Origin: Nonomuraea sp. NBC_00507
GTDB lineage: Bacteria > Actinomycetota > Actinomycetes > Streptosporangiales > Streptosporangiaceae
Length of the DNA: 64,000 bases
Reading direction: 5' to 3'
Assembly: GCF_036013525.1 (NCBI RefSeq)
Contig: NZ_CP107853.1
Span: 7,006,001 to 7,070,000 of the forward strand
Made by a program: the position numbers and the translations under genes. The notes beneath the pieces are model-generated. The model saw only the letters and a program-made list of their open reading frames with translations, ran no database searches and was not told where the DNA came from. Positions 26,522 through 34,639 of this stretch are shown here, in pieces (the first letter of the stretch is position 1; the number at the start of each line of letters is the position of its first letter).

Positions 26522-27352
26522 TCAGGGCGCGGACGGGGTCAGGAATGCGTGGGCGCCGCGGAGGTGGGTGCGGAGCCGTCGTTGCGTCGCCGTGCAGTCC
26601 AGGCGGACGTCGTACGGCCCGGGCAGGGCCGTGTCGGCGCGGCGGCCGGTGGGCAGGCGCCCGGCGTCGAGGCCGTCCCTGCGGGCGATCAGCACCCCCA
26701 GCTCGTGGCGGCTCAGCGCGTCGGTGCCGGCCAGGTGCCACATGCCCGCGTCTCCGCGGACCGCCAGCTCCACGAGCGCCGCCGCGAGGTCGGCGACGTG
26801 CACCGGGCACCGGACATCGTCCGTGAACAGAACCCCGTCCCCGCGCCCCGCGGCGAGCGCCCGGACGAACGCCTCGTGTGGGGACCCGCCCCGCCCGATG
26901 ATCAAGGATGTCCGGGCGATCGCGGCGTCGGGCAGGATGGCCCGCACGGCCGTCTCGGCGGCCGCCTTGGCGGCGCCGTACGGGTTGACCGGGTCCGGCA
27001 CGCAGGTCTCGTCGTAGCGGGGTGCGGAGCCCGAGAAGACGGCGTCGCTGGAGACGTGCACCAGCCGCCCGCCCGCCGCCGTCACGGCCAGGGCGAGGTG
27101 CGCCGCGCCGTCCGCCGTGGCCGTCCAGTCCCGCTGCCGGTACGCCGCGTTGATCGTCACCTCCGGCCGGAAAGCCCTGACGACGGAGGCGGCCTTCGCA
27201 CGCGAGCGCACGTCCAGAGGCAGCCACGCGACTTCTGGGACCTCCCCGGCCCGGGTCAGGTACGTCGCGCCCACGTCATGACCCGACGCCACGCACAGGC
27301 GTACAAGCTCGCCTCCGAGAAAGCCGCTCCCGCCCACGATGAGAATCCGCAC
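26522..27352 (-). CDS. RmlD-like sugar-nucleotide / SDR-family reductase
   Basis: An extended short-chain dehydrogenase of about 276 residues, closest in layout to dTDP-4-dehydrorhamnose reductase. It opens with the Rossmann motif ILIVGGSGFLGGELVRL, has HVSSDAVFSG and the catalytic pair NPYGAAKAAAE (Tyr-x3-Lys), and a substrate-side segment GMWHLAGTDALSRHEL. The start GTG 27352 follows AAGGTGG; a TTG at 27370 would add six residues. The last codons lie inside the 18-bp minisatellite, so the C-terminus (ending LTPSAP) may have been altered by repeat change. No other rhamnose gene is nearby, so a dedicated rhamnose role is unproven. Confidence 0.78.
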   Translation of the reverse strand: MRILIVGGSGFLGGELVRLCVASGHDVGATYLTRAGEVPEVAWLPLDVRSRAKAASVVRAFRPEVTINAAYRQRDWTATADGAAHLALAVTAAGGRLVHVSSDAVFSGSAPRYDETCVPDPVNPYGAAKAAAETAVRAILPDAAIARTSLIIGRGGSPHEAFVRALAAGRGDGVLFTDDVRCPVHVADLAAALVELAVRGDAGMWHLAGTDALSRHELGVLIARRDGLDAGRLPTGRRADTALPGPYDVRLDCTATQRRLRTHLRGAHAFLTPSAP

Positions 27353-27734
27353 GAACACCACCTTCGTCAATACCGCCCCCGGAGACCAGCTTGTTTCTTC
27401 GGCCCATCCATGCGCAAATACGACATATCAGGCAAGGGGTGTTCGTGCGGGTGACCGGAACCCTGTCGGAGGCCACCCATGATCGGCTGGCCGAGGGCGG
27501 GAGCCCCGGGACTCAGGGGCTCGCCGCCGCGCGGACCGCGGGTCGGGGAGGAGTGGTACGAGGAACATTCCGCCGTCCCCGGGTAAATGCTCCCGCCATT
27601 GTAGATAAATCGCCAAATAGCTGAAAAATCATCGGAAAATGTGGGTTGTCGAAACGACCTCACATCCGCATGACCAACGCATTGCCGCCCGGTAACCGGC
27701 CACCCCTTTCCCGGTGATCCGGACGCCCTCAACG
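27353..27734. other. 382-nt intergenic region, partly AT-rich
   Basis: The 13-bp sequence GGTGTTCGTGCGG at 27438-27450 is the inverse of the reductase's start region (27347-27359), so two divergent initiation sites share the same bases. A 60-codon frame from about GTG 27445 to 27624 follows AAGGGG and opens MRVTGTLSEATHDRLAEG; it may be a small protein, but nothing supports it beyond that. An AT-rich patch lies at 27595-27660. No other structure is seen. Confidence 0.4.
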
Positions 27735-28232
27735 CTAGGCCGGTCGGAAGGCCCGGATGCCGCGCAGCATCCGTACCGCTGCCTCCAGCCCACTGGCCGC
27801 CTCCAGCGCCCGCCCTGCCGCCGTCGCGAACCTGCCCAGCAGATGCTCGTCCGCGTCCCCGAAGCCGCGGCCCGCGACCCACACGAACGTGTGCTCCCGA
27901 GCCACCACCGGCACCAGAGTGGCCAGGAACCCCGGCTCGCCCAGAGCCGCGTCCTGAGCCAGCCGCAGCGTGCCCGCCGATAGAGCGAGCTCCTTCAGCA
28001 CTCCCGATTCCGCCAGCCACCGGCCTATCCGCAGCGGATCCCCGGGTGGGCCGTGCAGGTGGACCGGCAGCGCCTCACGCCGCAGCGGGTCCACCCGCAC
28101 GAACCCCGCGTAGGCGGTGCCCGCGACGGCGGCGGCGGCGTGCGCCAGCCGTTCGACGAGGTCATCGGCCTGCAGACACGAGAAGTCGGCGACGAGTTCA
28201 CGCATGGCGACATCGACACGGTTGTACAGCAT
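27735..28232 (-). CDS. GAF-like single-domain protein
   Basis: A 165-residue protein that resembles a lone GAF domain such as those at the N-terminus of DevS-type kinases. The pattern is a first helix DLVERLAHAAAAVAGTAYAG, a strand region with a GRWLAESGVLKELAL loop, then LATLVPVVAREHTFVWVAGR and a final helix GDADEHLLGRFATAAGRALE. No kinase, HTH or phosphatase module follows, so it is either a small-molecule sensor acting through a partner or the remnant of a larger protein. ATG 28232 has GAGGG about 9 nt upstream. The family assignment rests on pattern only. Confidence 0.6.
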   Translation of the reverse strand: MLYNRVDVAMRELVADFSCLQADDLVERLAHAAAAVAGTAYAGFVRVDPLRREALPVHLHGPPGDPLRIGRWLAESGVLKELALSAGTLRLAQDAALGEPGFLATLVPVVAREHTFVWVAGRGFGDADEHLLGRFATAAGRALEAASGLEAAVRMLRGIRAFRPA

Positions 28233-28450
28233 CGCGATGATCCCTCAAGCGGAGGCGGCGAGATCGCGCGGCCCGGTCGCGCGACTCGAGTGCGGGTGCC
28301 CCGACTATCACTCCCGACGAGGCCCTTGACTAGCCCCACATCAGGAAATCCAGATTTTTGCCCATTTCGGTCCTCGGGCGGGACCCGCCGTATGGCCGGC
28401 CGGCGAGCCGCCACGACGAGCGCGGTCCCGCCCACGCCAGGTCCGCCACG

Positions 28451-28532
28451 CCACAGCCGCACCCACGCGACGTGTACGACGGCCGCAGCCGCGCCCACGC
28501 GGCGTCTACGACGGGCGCAACCGCGCCCACGC
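28451..28532. repeat. 32-bp tandem repeat across the 3' end of the acetyltransferase gene
   Basis: On the reverse strand GCGTGGGCGCGGTTGCGCCC opens a 32-bp unit (28501-28532), repeated at 28469-28500 with few changes and partly at 28451-28468. The acetyltransferase stop (28506-28508) lies within the first unit, so the repeat was built from, or invaded, the gene's last codons (AWARLRPS). Confidence 0.75.
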
Positions 28533-29597
28533 CACGTCGTCGGCCCGCCCGCCGCCCGGCTTCGGGAACAGCTCGCGGTGCACGCCCTCCCTGCGGAAGC
28601 CGGCCCGTTCCAGCACCCGGTGCGAGGCCGTGTTCCCCGCCTCGGTCCCGGCCACGATCCGGTGCAGCGCCGTGTTCGCGAACGCCCACTCCACCAGCAG
28701 GTCGACCGCCCGCGTCATGAACCCCTTGCCCCGGAACTCCGGCACCAGCGAATAACCGATCATCGCCTGTCCCAGCACCGGCGCCACCTGCGTCAGCTGC
28801 ACGTGCCCCGCGAACGCCCCGGAGCCCGCGTCCCTGATCGCCACCTCGATCCTCTGCCCGGACGTCCACCAGTATCCGGTGTAGCGGCAGCGCCGCTCGT
28901 CGTCCTCCATCGTGCTCGGCGGCCCCACGAAGTAGGCCGCCACGCTCGGCTCGGTCACCATCCGGTGGAAGTCCGCGGCGTCCTCGACGGCCAGGGGTTC
29001 GAGCCGCACCACGCCGTCCGACAGCCACCCGTCCTCGAAGAACGGCAGGTACGGCTCCGCCGCCTCCACCACATCGCCCCTCAGCCTGGCGAAGGCCACG
29101 AGGTCGGCGTACCGGCCGTCGCGCATCGACCGGGCCTCCCGCTTGCGTCCCTCCTCGCGGAAGCCGCACTTGTAGGCCACCCGCAGGCTCGCCACGTTCT
29201 CCACGGCCGCCTGCAGCTCCACCCGGCGTATCCCGTGGTCGAACAGCCAGTCGGTGACGGCCCTGACCGCCCTGGAGGCCACGCCCTTGCCCCGCGCCCA
29301 CGGCGCCACCATGTAGCCGATCTCGGCCACGTTCCACGGGTCCGGTGGCCGCACGCCGACGGAGCCGGAGTAGCGCCCGTTCTCGATGATCGCGAACTCC
29401 GCGCCGCCGCCTTCCCACTTGGCCGCCGCATGGGCGAAGTAGTCGCGCGTGTCCTCGATCCGGTACGGCGACGGCAGGAGCGGCAGGAACCAGGCCGTCA
29501 CCGGATCGTCGCACGTCTCGACGATCCCCTGGGCGTCGCCTTCCACGGGAGGCCGCAGGATCAGGGGACCGCTGGAGATCACGTCGCGCGGGAGCAT
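28506..29597 (-). CDS. tandem GNAT acetyltransferase (two RimJ/RimL-like domains)
   Basis: A 363-residue protein made of two GNAT domains. Domain 1 (about 1-170) shows the acetyl-CoA loop MVAPWARGKGVASRAVRAV, followed by VENVASLRVAYKCGF. Domain 2 (about 185-345) has SLVPEFRGKGFMTRAVDLLV and EAGNTASHRVLERAGF. Both keep the R-G-K-G pyrophosphate loop, so both may be active. RimJ/RimL-type enzymes acetylate protein N-termini or small amines, and the substrate here is unknown. The start is set at ATG 29597. It is divergent from trmI. The last codons are part of a 32-bp tandem repeat. Confidence 0.85.
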   Translation of the reverse strand: MLPRDVISSGPLILRPPVEGDAQGIVETCDDPVTAWFLPLLPSPYRIEDTRDYFAHAAAKWEGGGAEFAIIENGRYSGSVGVRPPDPWNVAEIGYMVAPWARGKGVASRAVRAVTDWLFDHGIRRVELQAAVENVASLRVAYKCGFREEGRKREARSMRDGRYADLVAFARLRGDVVEAAEPYLPFFEDGWLSDGVVRLEPLAVEDAADFHRMVTEPSVAAYFVGPPSTMEDDERRCRYTGYWWTSGQRIEVAIRDAGSGAFAGHVQLTQVAPVLGQAMIGYSLVPEFRGKGFMTRAVDLLVEWAFANTALHRIVAGTEAGNTASHRVLERAGFRREGVHRELFPKPGGGRADDVAWARLRPS

Positions 29598-29639
29598 CCC
29601 CCATAGATACCGTGCGTCCGGACGCGCTCGAAAGCCCTA

Positions 29640-29645
29640 TAACCT
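29640..29645 (+). promoter_or_regulatory. -10 element of a leaderless trmI promoter
   Basis: TAACCT (TANNNT) ends 7 nt before the trmI ATG at 29653, with no Shine-Dalgarno in between. Confidence 0.55.
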
Positions 29646-29652
29646 TGCGGCC

Positions 29653-30504
29653 ATGGGTTTCCGCAGGCATGGGCCTTTTCAGGCGGGGGATCAGGTGCAG
29701 CTCACCGACCCCAAGAACAAGCGCCACACGATCACGCTGAAGCAGGACGGCGTCTTCCACACCCATAAGGGCGCCATCCCGCACAGCGACCTGATCGGGC
29801 AACCTGAGGGCTCCGTCGTGCGCTCCTCCGGCGGCACCCAATACCTCGCCTTCCGCCACCTGCTGCAGGACTACACGCTCGCCATGCCGCGCGGCGCGGC
29901 CGTCATCTACCCCAAGGACGCCTCGATGATCGTCGGCATGGCCGACATCTTCCCCGGCGCCCGGGTGATCGAGGCCGGAGTAGGCTCGGGCGCGCTGACC
30001 TGCTTCCTGCTGCGGGCCGTCGGCCCCGAGGGCCACGTGACCTCCTACGAGCGGCGCGAGGAGTTCGCCGACGTGGCCCGCAAGAACGTCGAGAAGTTCT
30101 ACGGCGGGCCCATGGACGACAACTGGCGCCTGGTCGTCGGCGACCTGGTCCACTCCATCGACGAGGTCGACGTCGACCGCGTCATCCTCGACATGCTCGC
30201 CCCGTGGGAGTGCGTCGACGCCGCCGCGAAGGCGCTCACGCCAGGCGGCGTGATCTGCTGCTACGTCGCCACGACCACGCAGATGTCCAAGACGGTCGAG
30301 ACGATCCGCGATCACGGGTGTTTCACCGAGCCGCATGCGTGGGAGACCCTGGTTCGCGACTGGCATGTCGAAGGGCTCGCGGTAAGACCCGATCATCGGA
30401 TGATCGGCCACACGGGCTTCCTCGTCACCGCCCGCCGCATGGCGGACGGGGTGACGCCCCCGCCGCGACGCCGTCGACCGAAGGGGACCACTGAAGAACT
30501 ATGA
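29653..30504 (+). CDS. trmI: tRNA (adenine-58-N1)-methyltransferase
   Basis: Makes m1A58 in the T-loop of tRNA. The 283-residue protein has the small N-terminal beta domain (GPFQAGDQVQLTDPKNKRHT) and the Rossmann methyltransferase domain with motif I VIEAGVGSGALT (about 105-116). Later it has VDRVILDMLAPWE, the conserved D-x-P/A motif region of the family. It matches Rv2118c, whose gene holds the same position next to the RecB-like gene and the proteasome ATPase. The basic tail (PPPRRRRPKGT) may help bind tRNA. ATG 29653 is probably leaderless. Confidence 0.94.
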   Translation: MGFRRHGPFQAGDQVQLTDPKNKRHTITLKQDGVFHTHKGAIPHSDLIGQPEGSVVRSSGGTQYLAFRHLLQDYTLAMPRGAAVIYPKDASMIVGMADIFPGARVIEAGVGSGALTCFLLRAVGPEGHVTSYERREEFADVARKNVEKFYGGPMDDNWRLVVGDLVHSIDEVDVDRVILDMLAPWECVDAAAKALTPGGVICCYVATTTQMSKTVETIRDHGCFTEPHAWETLVRDWHVEGLAVRPDHRMIGHTGFLVTARRMADGVTPPPRRRRPKGTTEEL

Positions 30505-30708
30505 CAATTTGGCCACGAGGGTGCGTTCGTGCGTGACACGGGAACAGATTGCCGTGTTCCTATGCTGGGAGTATTAAACGCACTATTGAGGATTATTCAC
30601 CGAACACTGAATGTCACTCTACGAACACTGCCCGGCCAGGTTACGGAGGGGCCCGAGATAGGTAAGGTCCTAAGTAGTCGCCCTCGACTGGGAAGGAGGT
30701 GACGGGGC
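30505..30708. promoter_or_regulatory. arc upstream region with inverted repeat
   Basis: The 204-nt leader is less GC-rich than its surroundings. GGAACA-N8-TGTTCC at 30541-30560 forms an inverted repeat, and TATGCT directly after it at 30561-30566 fits a -10 hexamer. GGAAGGAGGTGA precedes the arc GTG at 30709. This repeat may be an operator over the promoter; it is not a canonical LexA box. Confidence 0.4.
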
Positions 30709-32472
30709 GTGGCAGCTCGCGATGATGCTGAGGCTCGAGCCGCGCAGCGCGAACGGGAGGTCGCTGATCTTTCAACACAGGTCTCCTTCCTCCAGGAGGA
30801 GATCACCGCGCTGAGGCGGAAGCTGGCCGAGTCACCCCGTCAGGCCAGGGTCCTCGAAGAACGTCTCCATGAGGCACAGGCGAACCTCGCGGCCGTGACC
30901 GGCCAGAACGAACGCCTGGTGGCCACACTCAAGGAGGCCAGGGACCAAATCGTCGCTCTCAAGGAGGAGGTCGACCGGCTGGCGCAGCCGCCATCCGGCT
31001 TCGGCACCTTCCTCGAGGCCAGAGAAGACGGCACGATCGAGGTGTTCACCGGCGGCCGCAAGCTGCGGGTGAACGTCAGCCCCGCCGTCGACATCGACTC
31101 GCTGCGGCGTGGCCAGGAGGTCATGCTCAACGAGGCGCTCAACGTGGTCGAAGCACTCGGCTACGAAGAGGTCGGCGAGATCGTGATGCTCAAAGAACTG
31201 CTCGACGAGGGCAAGCGGGCCCTGGTCATCTCGCACGCCGACGAAGAGCGTGTCGTGCGTCTGGCTGAATCGCTGGTCGGCCAGCCCATCAGGGCCGGCG
31301 ACTCGCTCCTGCTCGAACCTCGCTCCGGCTACGTCTACGAGCGCATACCCAAGTCCGAAGTCGAAGAGCTCGTGCTCGAAGAGGTCCCCGACATCTCCTA
31401 CGAGGAGATCGGCGGCCTCAGCAGGCAGATCGAGCAGATCAGGGACGCCATCGAGCTGCCCTACCTGCACGCCGACCTGTTCCGCGAGCACAAGCTGCGG
31501 CCCCCCAAGGGCGTGCTGCTTTACGGCCCGCCCGGCTGCGGCAAGACGCTCATCGCCAAGGCCGTCGCCAACTCCCTGGCCAAGCAGGTCGCGGAGAAGA
31601 CCGGCCAGTCAGGCAAGAGCTTCTTCCTCAACATCAAGGGCCCGGAGCTGCTCAACAAGTACGTCGGCGAGACCGAGCGGCACATCCGCCTGGTCTTCCA
31701 GCGGGCCCGTGAGAAGGCCTCAGAGGGCACCCCGGTGATCGTGTTCTTCGACGAGATGGACTCGATCTTCCGCACCCGCGGCTCCGGCGTGTCGTCCGAC
31801 GTGGAAAACACCATCGTCCCCCAGCTGCTGTCGGAGATCGACGGCGTCGAGGGCCTGGAGAACGTCATCGTCATCGGCGCCTCCAACCGCGAGGACATGA
31901 TCGACCCGGCGATCCTGCGGCCCGGCCGCCTGGACGTCAAGATCAAGATCGAGCGGCCGGACGCCGAGGCGGCCAAGGACATCTTCTCCAAGTACCTGGT
32001 CGCCGACCTGCCGCTGCACCCCGAAGACCTCTCGGAGCACAGCGGGTCTCGCGAGGCCACGATCGGCGGCATGATCCAGAGCGTCGTCGAGCGGATGTAC
32101 ACCGAGAGCGAGGAAAACCGCTTCCTCGAGGTGACCTACGCCAACGGCGACAAGGAAGTCCTCTACTTCAAGGACTTCAACTCCGGAGCGATGATCCAGA
32201 ACATCGTCGACCGGGGCAAGAAGATGGCCATCAAGCAGTTCCTCGAAAGCGGCCAGAAGGGCCTGCGGGTGCAGCACCTGCTCACGGCCTGCGTGGACGA
32301 GTTCTCCGAGAACGAGGACCTGCCCAACACCACCAACCCCGACGACTGGGCCCGCATCTCCGGCAAGAAGGGCGAGCGGATCGTCTACATCCGCACGCTC
32401 GTCTCCGGCAAGCAGGGCACCGAGGCCGGCCGTTCCATCGACACCGTCGCCAACACCGGTCAATACCTGTAA
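30709..32472 (+). CDS. arc: proteasome-associated AAA+ ATPase ARC/Mpa
   Basis: Hexameric unfoldase that recognises Pup and feeds pupylated proteins into the 20S proteasome. The 587-residue protein has an N-terminal coiled coil (about 10-95) that binds Pup and two OB folds. The AAA domain carries Walker A GPPGCGKT (about 273-280) and Walker [11 protein letters not shown] (about 343-352). It ends in NTGQYL, the penultimate-Tyr tail that docks into the proteasome alpha ring. The start GTG 30709 has a near-perfect GGAAGGAGGTGA. A strong hairpin terminator follows. Here arc is separated from dop by a pseudogene and an acyltransferase. Confidence 0.96.
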   Translation: MAARDDAEARAAQREREVADLSTQVSFLQEEITALRRKLAESPRQARVLEERLHEAQANLAAVTGQNERLVATLKEARDQIVALKEEVDRLAQPPSGFGTFLEAREDGTIEVFTGGRKLRVNVSPAVDIDSLRRGQEVMLNEALNVVEALGYEEVGEIVMLKELLDEGKRALVISHADEERVVRLAESLVGQPIRAGDSLLLEPRSGYVYERIPKSEVEELVLEEVPDISYEEIGGLSRQIEQIRDAIELPYLHADLFREHKLRPPKGVLLYGPPGCGKTLIAKAVANSLAKQVAEKTGQSGKSFFLNIKGPELLNKYVGETERHIRLVFQRAREKASEGTPVIVFFDEMDSIFRTRGSGVSSDVENTIVPQLLSEIDGVEGLENVIVIGASNREDMIDPAILRPGRLDVKIKIERPDAEAAKDIFSKYLVADLPLHPEDLSEHSGSREATIGGMIQSVVERMYTESEENRFLEVTYANGDKEVLYFKDFNSGAMIQNIVDRGKKMAIKQFLESGQKGLRVQHLLTACVDEFSENEDLPNTTNPDDWARISGKKGERIVYIRTLVSGKQGTEAGRSIDTVANTGQYL

Positions 32473-32476
32473 CACC

Positions 32477-32520
32477 ACACGAGAGCGGGAGGGCCGGGCG
32501 GCCCTCCCGCTCTCGTGTTT
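32477..32520 (+). terminator. intrinsic terminator of arc
   Basis: ACACGAGAGCGGGAGGGCC (32477-32495) pairs perfectly with GGCCCTCCCGCTCTCGTGT (32500-32518), a 19-bp stem with a 4-nt loop followed by TT. It is the strongest terminator in the window and begins 5 nt past the arc stop. Confidence 0.9.
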
Positions 32521-32570
32521 CCCACGGCCGTCCCGACCCGGCGAACGCGCCTGACCACCGGCACCCCGCC

Positions 32571-33090
32571 TACCGGCCCACGCCCGTTCACACCCTGCCC
32601 CGGCCTGACAGGCACGCAGGCCGTGCACGTCAAGGACGAGAGCGGCCGCATGGGGGACGGCGGCTTCACCAGCGCTTGGCGGCGGCTACGCCGGTCACCT
32701 GCCCGCCCATCGGCCCGGCCGCGTCCCGGTCGTCTGCGCCGGCGCCGGCAACCATGGGATCTCCGTCGTTTCCGTCGCCTCCGGCGCGCGCGAGTCCGGC
32801 GAGCCGTGCGCCGTCTACGTCAGCCAGGGCGTCCCCGAGGCGTTCGCGCGGAGCTGCGCGCGCCCGGGGGTGCGGCGCGACGGCGACGACTACGGGGCCG
32901 CCATGGCCGCCCGGGTAGCGGGCCGCGCACGAGCGCGGGTGGCGGCTCGTCGCCGACAGCTCGTGGGAGGGCCACACCGAGGTGCCGCTGGACGTCATGC
33001 GCGGGTATACGGCCCTGTTCGACGAACTCGCCGTCGCGCACCTGCTCCGCTCCGACGCCATTCGTCGCCGGCGGCCACGATCACCCGATC
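32571..33090 (+). pseudogene. remnant of a diaminopropionate ammonia-lyase (DpaL-like) gene
   Basis: The PLP-dependent fold of 2,3-diaminopropionate ammonia-lyase is recognisable, but only by switching frames. YRPTPVHTLPRP starts at 32571 in one frame. VHVKDESGR (the PLP lysine segment) lies from 32623 in a second. VVCAGAGNHGISVVSVASGA and RRDGDDYGAAMA lie around 32720-32910 in a third. WRLVADSSWEGHTEVPLDVM and RGYTALFDELA lie from about 32937 in the first frame again. That requires at least three frameshifts. No C-terminal half is present. It is therefore a decayed gene, not a functional enzyme. The region to 33215 shows no further homology I can see. Confidence 0.75.
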
Positions 33091-33410
33091 GCCGCCTCCG
33101 TCGTGGACCGGCAGGACCCTGGCGAGCCAGGCACCGCCTCCTGACGCGCCTCGCCGACCTCACCATCACTGACGGCCAGGCCGAGGCGACCGCCCGGCGG
33201 CCCGCCGGCCACGGCGCCGCTCTGTCGACTGCGGCGCCGCTCTGTCGGCCAGCCGCTCTGTCGGCCACGGCGCCGGCGGAGCCGCAGGCCTGCTCTCCCT
33301 CGGTCCTTCAGGTCGCACCGCTCTCGGCCTCGGCGCCGCCTCGCGCGTGTTGCTCGTGGGAACAGAGGGGCGAATGGAACCAAAGTGACCTTATTTCCGT
33401 CAAAGATGGC
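33091..33410. repeat. gene-free stretch with GCCGCTCTGTCG repeats
   Basis: Three copies of GCCGCTCTGTCG lie at 33216, 33236 and 33252, flanked by GGCCACGGCGCC words. They resemble the 17-bp array after metH. No gene is supported before the acyltransferase start. Confidence 0.5.
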
Positions 33411-34553
33411 GTGCATTCCCCCAACCGGCCCAAACACGCTCGGGAGAACGGCCGGTTGGCCGAACTCGACCTCCTGCGCTTCGTCGCCGCTCTGGCCGTC
33501 GTCGCCTTCCACTACCTGGTCGCCTTCGCCTCCGTCTGGGGCGACCGGCCCGCCGAGCTGTTCCCCGCGCTCGCGCCGTTCGCCGGGCTCGGCATCCTCG
33601 GCGTCGAACTGTTCTTCATCATCAGCGGGTTCGTCATCCTCATGACCGTCTGGGGGCGCGGCCTGGGCGCGTTCGCCCGCTCCCGGCTCGTCCGCCTCTA
33701 CCCGGCGTACTGGCTCAGCCTCGGCGCCGTCGCCGCCCTCTACGGGCTCACCGGCATCAAAGTGCTCGACCCAAAACTTTCCCCAGGCGAATACCTGGTG
33801 AACGCCACCATGTTCCAGCGGTTGTTCAAGATCACCGATGCCAGCGGCGTCTACTGGTCGCTGTGGGCCGAACTCCGCTTCTACCTGCTGATGGCGATCC
33901 TCGTGATCATCGGCGTCACGTACGGGCGCGTCCTGGCCTTCGCCGGCCTCTGGCTGGCCGCCGCCCTGGCGGTCAAAGTGCTCGGGTACGCCGGGATTCT
34001 CGACAATCCGGTCCTCGATGAGATCGTCATGCCCGACTACGCCCCCTACTTCGTCGCCGGCATGAGCCTGTACCTCGTTCGCCAACACGGCAGTTCCTGG
34101 CTGCCCTGGCTCTACGTCGCCGCCGCGTACGGCATGTCGATCGACTCCGCGCTCGCCCGCGTCCACCGGCGCATCGACGCCGCCGGGTTCAAGAACATGC
34201 CCGTCACCGACACCAGCGTCATCATCACCATCACCGTGATCTTCGCGGTGATGGCGCTCGCGGCGCTCGGCGTTCTACGCCTCAAACCCTCCAAAACGCT
34301 CACCGCGCTCGGAGGCACCACATACCCTCTTTACCTGTTCCATGGGGTCGTCGCCGCCGTCCTCATTCCCGCGCTCACCGGCGACCTGCCCCCCTGGGCC
34401 GTCGCCGTCATCGCCACGCTGACGGCCATCCTGCTGTCGTACCTGGTCTACTCCTTTGCCGAACGCCCCATCCAGCGGCTACTCAAGCCCCGCAGAACCA
34501 CACAAACCCCAACAGCTCCGGCCGTACAGGTGGAAAAGGCGTCGGTGCCATAA
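33411..34553 (+). CDS. acyltransferase 3 family membrane protein (OafA-like)
   Basis: A multi-pass membrane O-acyltransferase of about 380 residues with some ten hydrophobic segments. The N-terminal signature is ELDLLRFVAALAVVAFHYLV (with the conserved His), then GVELFFIISGFVILMTVWGR, and R-x10-R type residues in RSRLVRLYPAYWLSL. Such proteins acetylate sugars of cell-wall or secreted glycans. The exact start is uncertain: GTG 33411 lacks a good Shine-Dalgarno, while TTG 33456 has GGGAGAA in place and would begin directly before the first signature. The frame extends far upstream through the pseudogene, which is not part of the gene. Confidence 0.82.
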   Translation: MHSPNRPKHARENGRLAELDLLRFVAALAVVAFHYLVAFASVWGDRPAELFPALAPFAGLGILGVELFFIISGFVILMTVWGRGLGAFARSRLVRLYPAYWLSLGAVAALYGLTGIKVLDPKLSPGEYLVNATMFQRLFKITDASGVYWSLWAELRFYLLMAILVIIGVTYGRVLAFAGLWLAAALAVKVLGYAGILDNPVLDEIVMPDYAPYFVAGMSLYLVRQHGSSWLPWLYVAAAYGMSIDSALARVHRRIDAAGFKNMPVTDTSVIITITVIFAVMALAALGVLRLKPSKTLTALGGTTYPLYLFHGVVAAVLIPALTGDLPPWAVAVIATLTAILLSYLVYSFAERPIQRLLKPRRTTQTPTAPAVQVEKASVP

Positions 34554-34639
34554 CTCTGTGACCCTGGGGCACTGTGAAGGGCATAGGCTCGGGCATATAA
34601 ACGGCGGATAGACAGATCCGGACGAACAGAGGGTGTTGC

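Noticed and set aside
25898..27454. A 518-codon forward frame across the 18-bp array
   Set aside because: Kept open by the 18-bp period and antisense to the reductase gene; no domain or start signal.
30541..30560. LexA (SOS) box before arc
   Set aside because: The inverted repeat GGAACA-N8-TGTTCC has the wrong spacing for the actinobacterial LexA consensus.
32515..33144. A 209-codon frame within the dpaL remnant
   Set aside because: Only a short stretch matches DpaL in this frame, and the homology moves to other frames; treated as pseudogene.
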